Of a stretch of DNA of 64,000 bases, positions 12,932 through 24,600 are shown piece by piece. The translations under genes were made by a program, and so were the position numbers. The DNA comes from Daphnia pulex (lineage: Eukaryota; Arthropoda; Branchiopoda; Diplostraca; Daphniidae): assembly GCF_021134715.1 (NCBI RefSeq), contig NC_060021.1, forward strand, positions 4,340,001 to 4,404,000, in the 5' to 3' direction. The first letter of the stretch is position 1, and each line of letters begins with the position of its first letter. The notes beneath the pieces are model-generated. The model was not told the DNA's origin. It did not search any database and saw nothing but the letters and a program-made list of their open reading frames with translations.

Positions 12932-15233
12932 TCTGTTGACAATTAATATTCATACAAACGCTCACTTGCTTAGCTCGAAACTACTGAAACATGAAAAGAG
13001 CACGTATTTTTCTTAGTAACATCTTCGGGTTTTTGGTTTCCCCAAGATACGTTAAAATTGCATAGAACGTTTACGGAGGTCCTTACTATCACTTTGAATG
13101 GTCGAGAGGATGTATTTGGTCACTTTCTACGTTTGACGGTTGTTCAGCTGCGCACACTTGGATGAAAAAAACGTGGGATGATGACATTCAACACCAGTCG
13201 TCAAAGTTGAAGGAGAACTAATTTCAAATGCGAGAACTCAAATTCAGGATGGAATCCACTGACTAGCTGGCCTGGGCGCTGCTTCTGGCTAATTGGAAGT
13301 AATTGCGTTTCAATAGTCAATGTTGTTCGTCAACAACGAGTGATTAACCAAATTTTGGCACAACGTTCACTGCTAAGACATAGTAGGGAAGTGAGTAACT
13401 GCGCTAGCGTGTATAGTTGGGACACGCGCCAGCCAGACTTATCGATTTTCTGACAGCGGAAGAGCCTTGGACCAATCCCTTCTCCTTCCTTTTGGCGCCT
13501 GGCTCCACCCCTTCTGTATTACGTGTGATTGAAGTCAACCTACTCGACCTACGTGAGCTGGATACGTGAAAGGTATAATTTCGCTTGGCTTTCCTAACAA
13601 TCTAAGGGAAATCTAAGGGCTAGTCACAGTCGTCACTCGTGACTACAATGCTACTACTACAAGTTGATTAAATTAATTCAGACTTTTCCCAGGATTTTCG
13701 ATACAATTTATTCTCAGTTTTTTAGTATTTTGTTATTTGTATCGATTCATAAACTTCAGCCATCTAACGGATACTTTCAAAGTCACTACTAAAAAGTTTT
13801 TGAGGCAAAAGAAGAAGAAGAAAACAAATATTCCAAAAAAGGGATGGCCATGGCCAATTTGGGAATGTTCTTTTAGAGGACAAAATAAAGTTTAAAAAAA
13901 AAATTGTGAATAGTAAAGGTATTTGCACAGTCTACCAAAATTAGGTGTTGCCTGTCATAATTTGTTATTACTTTCATTGATATGTCTTTCAAGGTCTAAC
14001 TCTCACTTAAAAAATGAATTGCATCCTAATAAAATGTCCCTATCTGGAAAATGTACATTTTTTTACATCATATCTGAGGAAATTAGAGAGGGCCTAAAGC
14101 GCCCAGTCGCCACAGTGGAAGATTTTTGAAAGGGTATCCACGCACTTCTGGTGAACAGTCGTAAACAGCCAACAAACGATTTACAAAAAAAAATAAGATA
14201 AATAAAAAAAAAAAAAAAAAAAAACACGATTTCTTTTTTGGACGTGTCACATGCTCGCATCTTCTCAATATTGGTAATGGCCTGCGCTGCCATAGATTCT
14301 GTTGGTCGACTGCGATAATATTTAAAGACTCCTCAGCCCCTCGCTCCATATTTTAAATGCCATTATCTCGTCGGGTAATTCGTTGTTGCATTTAACAGGG
14401 TTCTCATGGGCAGTCGTGCGAACTGCGCGTGTTAAAGCGCCTGCGCTCTTCGGGAGAATCGAAGCCCAAGTCTCAAGACACCTAGGTTTCCAATTGACGG
14501 CCTTGTTCGATTCACCCATCCGACCAGTGATTGCATGGTTGTGAACTGTTTTGCAAGGTATTGAGACTGGTACAGTTGATTAAAATTTGACGTCCACATT
14601 TGCTTGTAAACAGTTTTCTTCTGGCATAGGTAAGACAGTTACGATGTGCTAAAATATCCACATGTTATCGATACAACGGTGAAAATAATAGATATCTTTG
14701 GCTGCGTGTGTGATCTGCTATAATGAACATTTGTTTTCGCCCACTTATTCACCAAAGTTTTTTCACTTTGTTACTATCTTGAGTTTTTCTGTCTTCTTAC
14801 GTATAATTAAAAAAGGGCGTAAAATGTAGTTAAAAAGTAATATTGATTTAATGAAAGTACACCCCCGCAGCATTTTTTTAATTCTACAGGAAAAAAGAAT
14901 ATAATTGGCCTTAACAATACGAAGAATATCAGTATCAATTGCGTTACTGAATGCAGTCCCTTTCTGCGGGCCTTTCTGGAACAACAAGATATGGCCTCGA
15001 GGGGGTTACGGGGAATTTAGTCATTATTCATTCATTGTAAACATACCCTTCTACTAAGCTCAATTTTAGTTTTAATTTCAATGAAAGAGTTAGTTTGTTA
15101 TGGCCTCCTTGAACATGAGATCGATCATCAACTAAACTAATAACAGTAACAACGTACTAGTAACAGACATAACAACATTTTATCGCATTACATACACACC
15201 CCCGGGAAATAGTGCTTAAAACGTGTTATTTAC
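12932..15233. other. Upstream region of ATP13A and unassigned sequence
   Basis: The first ~700 bases should hold the ATP13A promoter and untranslated exons. A homopolymer A tract lies near 14205-14224. A 65-codon minus-strand frame at 14322-14519 and another at 14763-14987 have no recognisable domain. The second follows a good acceptor (TTGTTCCAG) and could be a downstream exon of the candidate at 15234-15948. I cannot support a gene here. Confidence 0.4.
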
Positions 15234-15948
15234 CTTCAAGACCAGCTGAAGTTCCAACACCAAAATTGTGCAATTCTTGGCTGGAAGCATTTCTACCAGG
15301 CCATGGGACCATGACTTCAACACTGATCAATGAGACAAATATGTATTTTAAAACAAGTTTTTACAGTAACTGATGATATACATTACAAGGGAAATAGTCA
15401 TAGACTTTTAAATTTTGATTTCCTATTGCAAATTTTTCTGTGTCATGCTCTGATTTAATAACCCATTTCATTTTGCCAATGTTTGTATAGGGATAAAGTG
15501 GTGAGTGCTTAATACATTTTTAATGAATAATGCAAAAAAAATTCATATTAATGCTGAACACCCTGCAGTAGTGCCAAAACATTACAGAGAATTTTTTAAA
15601 TTACTTGAATGCTCAGACAGACTTTTCACAGCTGCAGGGAGTAGGTTTTTCAAAAGGTTTGACCAGAATGCATGCATTTAACAGAACTATTTGAGAAAAT
15701 CTATGTGAAACTGTTTTTCTTTTTAAAATAATTTCTCCAAAAGTTGTTCCACAGTTCCAGCACTCTAGTTCCAGTTAGAAACATTTCAGAGAGAGTTTAG
15801 TTCTTAGTACACTTTCTAGAAATACAAAAAGAACCATTTATAACAAATTTAAAAGATTTACCTTGGATTCTTCCAGCAGTACACTTGTGATTCGCTCAAA
15901 AATGAATGACTGACTGTCGACCCTGTGGTCTATTTGGGTCGATTCCAT
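15234..15948 (-). CDS. Weak candidate: first two exons of an unidentified gene
   Basis: Exon one would run 15948-15862 (29 codons, MESTQIDHRV ... LLEESK). Exon two would run 15314-15234 (27 codons, SWSHGLVEML ... LELQLVLK). Both end in the strong donor AAG|GTAAAT and join in phase zero. The second exon's acceptor (GTTGAAG) is poor. I do not recognise the 56-residue product. The hydrophobic/charged alternation in the second exon looks protein-like, but this could be chance. No convincing third exon was found, though 14951 downward is open after an acceptor. Confidence 0.22.
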
Positions 15949-17191
15949 TGCTGTAGCATGGCTATACGGCGCTATACATAAATATTAAGAAATCGATATC
16001 TATTGTTACCACGCTTGTTTCTTATCTAGAGCATCTTCAAACTTTTCGTAGAAGTGGTAGAGAGAGCACGGAATCAGATTAATAAAATTCCTGTATCAGT
16101 AAATATCGGCAAATGAGACAAACAACTCTAAAATGAATTTTCGTCAATAAAAAGAAAATACAACCATGGGCAGACGATGATAGTGTGAACACTCCAGTCC
16201 CAGTCTAGAACGCCATTGGGTAAAAGCGAGCGAAAGCATAGAGAAAGAGAAGAACAGAAGAAAAAGGAGATAAATAACCCGCTATATTTGAAAAGTGTCA
16301 GTGGGAAAATGTAAAGAATCAAAAAAGAAAAGAAACTGTTCAGAAAATAACCAAATTATGGTATACTTATTAACACTTTTCATTATATTTTATTAAAAAT
16401 ATAATATTTTATAATCATATTCTAAAATAATTGAATTGTCTCACTGCTATACTTAAGTAGAAATCAGTCAGAACATGAAATATCAAATATTGCATTTTTT
16501 TATAAGGCGGTTGATGGTAGAAAAATACTGCCTTACAGTGATTAAGTGATAGTTTGAGTTTGAACTTGTCACTCATAATTTGTATAACAGAGATAGGATT
16601 ACTCATTCGATGGACATATTCGCAAGTCACTACCAACTTCCTAACGAACGAATTTTTTTCAGAATAAGAAAGACTCGAGTTTCACGCTCTCTTTTAATGA
16701 ATTTGTGGTGATCGACGAACGTCAGACTTCAATATGATGAAACAGCTCGATCGGTATATGGCATACAAATAATTCATTGTTCGGACGGTTTGGAGTTGTG
16801 CTTAGTTCCCGTTAAGATCATGGATTCTGTTAATGCTAGTTTTGAGTGTTTTACGAGAAACACCAATGTAGCATGATTTATACTGGTGTTGGCGGAAGCG
16901 TAGAAACAGAGAAAAGCGTGTTTCGTAGTTTTCCACCGATTAAATTAACAAAGTAACCAGAAAAATCTAAATTTGCTCAACAACAAAAATATATTTCATT
17001 ATTCTTTTTTACTATTTAAAAAGATAGCGATTATCCAAGAAAAATTTTTGTTTGAAAAAGAGGACCGGGGCATTGCAACTGTTCATTATTGTACTATTTA
17101 AACTACTAATGCTGACTACACTTACTAAGTCAGATTTTAGTATTGGTGTCTGTAATTGGGAATGTGAAAACAAACTAAAAAATCATGATGT
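15949..17191. other. Intergenic sequence, no feature seen
   Basis: AT-rich sequence with only short open frames. The part near 17191 would include the 3' untranslated region of the RMDN gene on the minus strand. No repeats or RNA genes were recognised. Confidence 0.45.
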
Positions 17192-18992
17192 TTACAAGTA
17201 ACTGTTATATTTAGAATGCAAAATAAGTAACTCATCGTGTGATGACTGATCCTAAAAATAGTATAAGAAATTTAAAAGACATTATTATCACATACAATTA
17301 TCACAGCAAAGGAAAATATACCTCTGTAGTCATAACCGAAATTGGTAATGCAAGATTGATCCAGTGCATGGCTTGGTCATACTTCCCTAACCTAAGAACG
17401 GCACACAGAATATAAGTTTAAAAATCAGTTAATCCAAAGTCAACCTATAACTACACAAAATTTTACACTTATTCGTACTATGAAAGAAAACCGTGACTAA
17501 AAAGCTTTTGACATTAAATATAACAAATAGACAGCGAACTACGACGAAAAAATTAAATTAAATCTCATACTGAATGAAGCATTTGGCAATGTAGAGGGAG
17601 TTTGTTTTTGATGGCTTGGCTCGAAGTTTATCTGAATGCAAAAAATGCGACAGCGCTTCTTCAATGGACCCACTTGGAATATCTTTAAAAAGTGCAGCTG
17701 CAACCTGAACATAGAGAAACTTAATTATAATTTGATACTAGACATTTGCCTTTTCTCTTTATACCTTTCGCTCAATCCATGACAAAGAAGATACCTGTGA
17801 GAATCATTAAGTGAGATATGATATAATTTATTATTAAAATATTTTAAAATATCAATTTTCTCGACTACTAGCCTCAAAACTGAATCGTCCGAGAAGGTGA
17901 TGAAGAAGGTAGTCTGAAGGATTAATTTGAATAGCTTTATCTATGTATTCCTTGAAAAGGACACCATTGCGGATTTTTTCTGAAACGCTAACGTAACAAC
18001 TTGTGGCACCCAATGAGATAGCAAACCTAGAAATAAAACATATATTCGTCAACACATCAACTTTTGAAAGGATATTTTGTTTTTAAATAGACCAACCATT
18101 TATTGGCTTCCGCGTTTGATTCGTCTGCACTCAAAGCTTTTTTTGCCCAATCAACAGCTAATTCAAAAATTATAGGTTATATCCTAAAAACTAGAAAACA
18201 ATTAATGTAGAATAGAATATACCCTTGAAGCTCAGTTCCTTTTGTCTATTTGGATCAGGAGAAGCTTGAGCAGCCATTCTGCAGGATTTTGCAATCCGCC
18301 ATAAAAATTCCACATTGCAATCAAACTAAGATGGGAAAACAAAACAAATCATGATAACTGGCAAAATTTGATTAAATTTGACAAGACAACAACCTCACTT
18401 TCATGATCAGTTAGTAATCTAAATGCAACTTCATGATCAGCAGAAGATCCTTCTAATAAACTGTCAACTTTATCAAACAGATCTATAGCTTCACTTGAAA
18501 TACTGTAGAATTTAGAAGACAAAATTGAATTAAAAGTCATATGTAAATAAATAAATGTACTTTGTACTTGGTAATATTTATCTGGTCGCCAAGATCATTT
18601 TCAGGGAAATCAAAAAATTCTTCAGTTGAGCCTTCATTATCAGACCATGCAGACTGATATTCAACATCACTAGTAGAAGACATATATGATAAAGTGTTTT
18701 TAAAACGGACAACTTTGAATGACTTTTTCGACTTGCAATCTTCATCTTTTTCATTGTTGAGATCAACTTTTGAAGATGCTGCCTTGAGCTCTTCTATCTC
18801 CTTTCTGAGAATATCTATTGCAGAATTGAGTTGCTCTATGTTACAATTTGTTTCCTTTAAGTTATCGAATCTCGTTGCTCGATTAATTCGGTCATAGAAA
18901 AACCAAACTGCTAAAATGGATGAACTTGTTACTAATCCACCTAGTATTATAACGACAGGTTTACTATCAACGTTAGATATGTTGTTGCCCAT
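17192..18992 (-). CDS. RMDN: Regulator of microtubule dynamics protein (RMDN/FAM82 family), 381 aa
   Basis: Exons on the minus strand: 18992-18568, 18502-18394, 18325-18223, 18157-18097, 18026-17873, 17794-17765, 17704-17571, 17391-17322 and 17251-17192. An N-terminal membrane segment (about residues 12-32, VVIILGGLVTSSSILAVWFF) is followed by a heptad-like stretch (IEQLNSAIDILRKEIEELKA), an acidic/Ser-rich linker, and the TPR-like helical domain. Diagnostic family blocks are FLWRIAKSCRMAAQ, WAKKALSADESNAEANKW, YLLHHLLGRFSFEVSSLSW and KTNSLYIAKCF. The single N-terminal anchor plus coiled coil resembles RMDN2/RMDN3, whose vertebrate member tethers ER to mitochondria. The intron after residue block RFSFE has a GC rather than GT donor. 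The small last exon (DQSSHDELLILHSKYNSYL) was found by phase and family fit. Confidence 0.9.
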
Positions 18993-19171
18993 GGTAATAA
19001 ATTGTGTCCATCAATAAACTAAATGAGTTTACTCCTTAAACTGTAGTCGTAGCTATTTGACAGCAACAAAAATTCAGAGCCAATGAAAAGATAAGATTTT
19101 TTTTTGTTTTGATTTCGAAATTTTCCATTTGACTGTAGCAGACTACATTTAGATAAAAATGGTTTTCCAGG

Positions 19172-19179
19172 GTTTTTAG
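19172..19179 (+). repeat. Left 8-bp target-site duplication of the hAT element
   Basis: GTTTTTAG, identical to the copy that directly follows the right inverted terminus. Confidence 0.85.
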
Positions 19180-19929
19180 CAGTGTTCTGTCGAATAAGGT
19201 TTTTCGTGATTTGAGCGTAGTCGAATCACGAATAACTTTCATTTATTCGACGAATAACAAATACGAATAAAAATAAGGGTCTTATTCGAATTTTCGAATA
19301 GAATAACGAATAACGAATAAGAATAAAGTTTCGAATAAATTTTCGAATAAAAGATAAGAAAATTTCGGATTTTAATCAATTAGTAAAAGGTTTTAAGAGA
19401 ATGGGTAAACGAAATTGATTTATGAAAAAACAAAATAAAAGTTTTTCGGTCTTGGCTTCCTACCACATTTAAGATTTAATTGGAATTTAAATTTTTGCAG
19501 AACCCAGTTTCCAGTTAATGCCCAACATAGCGATTTGTGATGACTCATAGCGCCACTTAGTGTAACTTAGGAATTTGCTACAACACAAATTTCGGTGGTT
19601 GAAGCACCACCCTCTAGGCAATTCCTTTCCCTAGCAATGGGGGTGGAGCTTCAACCCCCTAAAAGTTGTCTTCCTCTGTCTCACCACAGGTGGCGCTGGC
19701 GCTAAATGTGCCTTAAACAGTATCCCAAAATGCAACATTGATTCGAAAGTGATTCGATTTATTTATTCGAAATGTTATTCGCGGACAACGAATAATTTTT
19801 TTCTAAAAGATAAAGAATAACGAATACGAATAACTGTCATTTATTCGACGAATAACGAATACGAATAATGTTATTCTTTATTCGCGAATAAGGAATTTTA
19901 TTCGAAAGAAATTATCCGACAGAACACTG
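19180..19929. mobile_element. Non-autonomous hAT-type transposon (MITE-like), 750 bp
   Basis: The element begins CAGTGTTCTGTCGAATAA and ends with the inverted form CGACAGAACACTG. It is flanked by an exact 8-bp direct repeat, GTTTTTAG, at 19172-19179 and 19930-19937. An 8-bp target duplication with CAGTG-type ends is the hallmark of hAT transposons. Just inside both ends lie many copies of a CGAATAACGAATA-like motif in both orientations, as expected for subterminal transposase-binding repeats. A copy of CATTTATTCGACGAATAAC occurs near each end. No transposase frame is present, so it would depend on an enzyme made elsewhere. It lies between the divergent RMDN and DNAJA genes. Confidence 0.88.
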
Positions 19930-19937
19930 GTTTTTAG
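19930..19937 (+). repeat. Right 8-bp target-site duplication of the hAT element
   Basis: GTTTTTAG, identical to the copy that directly precedes the left inverted terminus. Confidence 0.85.
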
Positions 19938-20374
19938 GCTATCAGAAGCTCTGGTTTTATTTCAAATTGTTATGTAGAAAAAAAGCTGGTTGAATGAATT
20001 TTGTTAAACATAATAATTTTAAATAATTTTAATTTTATTTGAAAATTTGTTTCACTTGATTTTAAAAATATACAGTTTTTCACTGAGAAACTTGACAGCT
20101 AAGCCTACACGTTCTCTTATATTCTATTTCTATTCAGACTGCTTCTGGCTTTCTGCTCATGTTTTTTAGTGTAAGAAAGTTCTCGAACAGTCGAACGTCT
20201 GATTATGAGCATGTTCTAAGGAACTCTAGATTTTCAGTGTGAATTGTGACATTGTGTTGTTTTGACGTTATATAGACTAGGTCAGTTAGCGTTTTCAATA
20301 TTACAGTTATCGATTAATCAATAATTGGATTAATGAATGTCTATTTTGCGATTTAGAAACCTTTAGGATTTAAA

Positions 20375-21975
20375 ATGGTCAAAGAAATGAAATTTTACGA
20401 TTTGCTTGGAGTCAAGCCAAACTGTACCAACGATGAACTCAAAAAGGCATATCGAAAACTAGCGTTGAAGTACCATCCGGATAAAAATCCGAATGAGGGT
20501 GACAAAGTATAATTCTGAAAGGCAGCAGTATTTTAATTTCTTTACTAATTTTGTGCAAACGTTTTTCTGTTTTAGTTCAAACTGATATCACAGGCATATG
20601 AAGTTTTGTCGAACCCAGATAAACGAAAAATTTATGATGAAGGAGGAGAACAAGCTCTAAAGGAAGGATCCAGTGGAGGACCTGGTGGCTTCTCTTCTCC
20701 AATGGACATTTTTGGTATATTAATTGTAGATTTGAAGTAATTTTGCTTGTATTTTAAATTTTATATTATTTAGACATGTTTTTTGGCGGAGGTGGTGGCC
20801 GTGGCAGACGAGAAAGAAAAGGAAAAGATGTCGTTCATCAAATGTCAGTCACTCTTGAGGAGCTGTACAATGGGTCTGTTCGCAAGCTGGCATTGCAAAA
20901 AAATGTTGTTTGTGATGGTTGTGAAGGTAGTAAAGCTTTGTTTTTAGTTAAAATCTTCAGTAGTTCCAAAGTTGTTTGCTTTGTGCAGGTCTGGGAGGTA
21001 AGAAAGGAGCAGTGGAACGATGCCCTAACTGTCGGGGTAGTGGTATGCAAGTGAGGATTCAACAGATTGGCCCTGGGATGGTCCAACAAATACAGTCAGT
21101 TTGTGGGGAATGTCAAGGGCAAGGTGAAAGAATCAATGCCAAAGACCGATGTAAGATCTGTTTAGGGAAAAAGGTATGTAATTAAATTCTTGTCTTTTTT
21201 TTCTGTATTATTTATTTAACGCTTACTCTAAACTGCAGGTTGTAAGGGAGAGAAAAGTTCTAGAAGTCCATGTTGATAAAGGAATGGTCGATGGGCAAAA
21301 AATAACTTTTAACGGTGAAGGAGACCAAGAGCCAGGGCTTGAACCAGGCGACATTATTATTGTATTAGACGAAAAAGAACATCCGGTTTTTAAGTATGGA
21401 TAACTGTTATGTTTCACTGATTTATCATCATAATTAATCGAATGATTTTTTTTTTTCATTCATGTTATTAAGGCGATCTTCCGATAATTTAGTAATGCGA
21501 ATGGAACTGACGCTCGTAGAAGCACTGTGTGGTTTTCGTAAATCGATCCGCACTCTCGACGAACGTGATCTCGTTATTTCAGCACTTCCAGGTCAGGTGT
21601 TTAAACAAGGCGATCTAAAGTGTATCCTCAACGAAGGAATGCCTCACTACCGAAATCCTTTCGAAAAAGGACGTTTAATAATTCAGTTTTGTGTTGAGTT
21701 TCCTCGTCAGCTCTCACAAGACGTTATTCCTCAGTTAGAAAGTCTTCTTCCTCCTAGGTAATTAAGTAATAATTTGGCGAAGCTGAACGCAAGCTTACAT
21801 ATTTGTATTCAATTAAAGGCCAGAAGTTATTGTCTCTGACCAAGCTGAAGAAGCGGTTCTGATGGATTTCAATCCAGAAAACGAGGCACGTCGCCAGCGA
21901 GAACAGCGTGAAGCTTATTATGAAGATGAAGACAATCCGCAAGGACCCCGTGGCGTTCAATGTGCAACTCAATAG
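20375..21975 (+). CDS. DNAJA: DnaJ homolog subfamily A (type I Hsp40 co-chaperone), 401 aa
   Basis: It delivers unfolded clients to Hsc70 and stimulates its ATPase through the J domain. Exons: 20375-20506, 20576-20714, 20774-20926, 20989-21173, 21239-21393, 21473-21757 and 21819-21975; every junction keeps frame. The J domain covers residues ~1-70 with HPD at 34-36. A Gly/Phe-rich linker ([22 protein letters not shown]) follows. The zinc-binding region, ~136-205, shows [22 protein letters not shown] and CKICLGKK. Two C-terminal beta domains contain [23 protein letters not shown], split across an exon border. The protein ends CATQ, a CaaX box predicting prenylation and partial membrane association, as in DNAJA1 and DNAJA2. 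Length fits the family (about 400 residues). Confidence 0.96.
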
Positions 21976-22243
21976 AGGGGGTAAATCTGCACTCGACATA
22001 CCATTTACACTTTGGTATTCGTTTTGTCTAATTCTGTATGGAAATTGATGTTCGTTTATCACTTTCAACTAGTAAAGTTGTCCATATTCCTCCATCATTC
22101 GAATAAAATCTGATCGCAGGTCAAACAAACATATATGTCAAGCTTCTAGCCGAGTTCTCCATTTTCTATGGAAATTACTGTTGGATCCCTACTATTTCGT
22201 GACGTGTAGTGGGATCAATGATTCTTTTATTTTTTTTACAATT

Positions 22244-23038
22244 CTAAATGAATATGCCACGTAATGTATCGTATCTTTTATTCAAACAGAAGTTCGTACG
22301 TATTATTAGGGAATGGTTATTTAATTCGAATGTATTAAAGATAGGAAACCAGTGACCGCATATCCCTTGCTCGAAAGTCGAATCTGACAAAAATATTAAA
22401 TAAGGCATTCCTCTAGCGTCGCATTGAGCCGTCGTCCAAGGAGCGCTTAATGGCAAGACCGGAATTTTCGACTGTTTAAATTTGAGACTCATTAAACGGT
22501 GAAGATCCTCTAATTCGACTATTGGTGTAGGGGAGCCTTCAACCAAAATACCAACAGCATACGGAGCTAAGCCTTGTGAAGCGATAACACGGATCTAATA
22601 ACGGAGAAAAAACATTAGTTAGTAATGAACATTTGAAAGTTTCCAATAATTGAATAATTACGCCTTATTTCGGGTGAAATAAGCGTCTGTAAGAAAGAAA
22701 CAAACGGTCAACTCCAATTTCACCTGGGACGTAACTAAACACGGCCAAGAAGATTTCCGCTGAAACTTGACCATCAATGACTTTTTCGTCTCCTCATTCA
22801 ACTGAAAGAGAAAATCAATCGGTATTAGCACATACACACAATAGTAAGAATAACAAATGAGAGTCAAAACCTGCAAATCAGCAAACACAGCGGGTTTGTA
22901 AAGTTCTAAGACTTCAAAAGGTTCCGATCCCAGAGTGGGGGAGCCAAATTCAATCTTCTGTTCCACAAACGTTTCGTCTGAATGCCCGTCGTGTTGAGAA
23001 GAACGGGCTGTTGAAGATAAAATTTCCACCAGCGAAGC
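22244..23038 (-). CDS. POLG2: C-terminal exons of a POLG2-like mitochondrial DNA polymerase accessory subunit (partial)
   Basis: Three minus-strand exons stay in frame: 23038-22871, 22801-22664 and 22594-22244. The last carries LAPYAVGILVEGS, LEDLHRLMSLKFKQ, LPLSAPWTTAQCDARGMPYLIFLSD and TFEQGI, matching the anticodon-binding-like C-terminal fold of POLG2, the accessory subunit that clamps the mitochondrial replicase to DNA. The middle exon has SSWPCLVTSQVKLELTVCFFLTDAY, where the family has a similar block before the conserved LAPY segment. The junction between these two exons works only with a GC donor (AAG|GCGTAA). In POLG2 a leucine-rich LRSRD block usually follows; here it appears in a different frame (RARDMRSLVSYL then stop). 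No N-terminal exons were found upstream, where the sequence turns into Arg/Asp-rich code. The gene may be truncated, degraded or partly misassembled. Confidence 0.55.
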
Positions 23039-23099
23039 CTAGTTTTCCAAAGGAGTATGAATTCGTAATTTTTCAGAGCCGGTTGCGTTAGAGTGAAAA

Positions 23100-23720
23100 G
23101 ATTGAGATAAGTTTGCGGAAGGGCCTCAGTCCGCCTCAGTCAAGTCCGCCAAGGCCGTCACGTAGAAATGTCTCCCCTTTCACAAATTTCTCCCCACGAT
23201 CCCCTCCACGATCAACACCACGATAACGTTGGCTATCACGATCACGATCCGATGGACGATATCCTCCCGGTCCGTCTCTGTTACTACCACGATAGTACCT
23301 ATCGCCGTATCGCGCATATTATATCCATCCCGATCCTAGTTTTTTTGCGTTAATTATAACTAGTTATCAAACAAAAACCAAATTAATGACGTAATGAATA
23401 TTACCCTGTAATCGTATCCAGAAGGGTCATTTCTACCACGAAAATCTCTCGGATCTGCGGGTGCACGATCGAATCCTTCGCGATCGCGACGATCAGACTG
23501 AGGCCTATTATATGGTTCCCGTTCTCGTTGGGGCGGGGCCATTTCGTTTTCGTAATCGTTGCCACTGTTGTGACCGCCAGATGGGGACACGCCGCTGTTG
23601 TTTTTCGCTGTTCTTCCTATGCTTGACGTTTCTCGTAGTGGCTAAAATCGTCGAAAATGGACGTTGCGTGGCGGTACGAATGAAGGATCTTCAACACCTA
23701 ATTGAAAAATAGTAATATTC
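23100..23720 (-). pseudogene. Frameshifted Arg/Asp/Gly-rich coding remnant
   Basis: On the minus strand one frame reads SPSGGHNSGNDYENEM, REREPYNRPQSDRRDREG and PRDFRGRNDPSGYDYR, ending at a possible donor near 23403. After a ~65-nt gap the theme resumes as DRDGYN and then, one base out of frame, as YGDRYYRGSNRDGPGGYRPSDRDRDSQRYRG to a stop. A further upstream piece reads VEDPSFVPPRNVHF in another frame. Such RD/RG-rich tails occur in RNA-binding proteins and nuclear coregulators, but I cannot name the family. At least two frame changes suggest decay or sequence errors. Confidence 0.4.
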
Positions 23721-23799
23721 TTTAGAACTGGAGATTCTAAATGGAGTTTGGTCATTACCTGACGACCCCTATTCAACGGGAACCTCTTGGGTATCGCGT

Positions 23800-24600
23800 G
23801 AATTTGTAACGGGCTTGTTCTCGTTGTTTTTGTAACAGAACGTTCGGCTCACTCCCGTATCTGTTCCCTTTTTCTGCTGCAAAACAATCGCCAACTCTGA
23901 CTACTAGATGTCAGCGCCAGCCGCGCTTATTCCGCCAGAAGCGATTTATCAAGAAGCGCAAAAGCAAGACTCAACCGGGCGACATGAGCGCGTTTAACTT
24001 TAATTACATTTTTCTCTTATTCCCTTACCTTTTATCTTTTACTCCATTACATTTTACTTCATGTTTTTCTCTTATTCCTTTATCTTTATCTTTTATTATA
24101 TTTTGTGGCTCATTTTACCCTTCTCGGAACTCTAGAAATAGTCGTTATATAACCTTTGTCGGTCTCGTCTGAACTTGGTTTTTGCCTCTTTTCGACAAGG
24201 TCGGGCAGGATTATATAACTTTTTAACTTGTCTGAACCTGTTTTTCTCTATGCCTTGCGTGTTAAAAAACGCAGCCGGCATGAGTATAAAAACCCGATGT
24301 AAAAGCTATTCACCACCGCACTTCTCTCTCTCATTTTACCCGTAACTTACCGAGGCGTTCGCTCCTCTTTTCGTACTGTTTTGTATTAAATTCAATTCCA
24401 TTTAAGTGTTGTCAAATCTTCTTTAAACTAGTATCGACCCTTTACTAGTTCATCACCTAGCCTGACGCTCGACCGCCGCCTACCAATTGTACTCAAGTAA
24501 ATTGTCGCTATCGTTTATTCTTGTCTAAATTATATTAGGCCTATTGTTCTGTCTTACTAGTAAAAATACACGGGTTAAACCAAAATCGTTCATGTTTGTC
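23800..24600 (+). other. Possible solo-LTR-like or promoter-bearing repeat
   Basis: This stretch has no coding signal. It contains a T/C-rich run made of variants of tctcttattcctttatcttt (about 24007-24110), a TATAAAA box at 24285-24291, and a long pyrimidine-rich leader-like sequence after it. That layout resembles the U3-R part of a retrotransposon LTR, but I could not define TG...CA ends with a target duplication. Confidence 0.25.

Noticed and set aside
14322-14519. 65-codon minus-strand ORF next to a poly-A tract
   Set aside because: No start context, domain or splice partner; could be a repeat fragment but I cannot support it.
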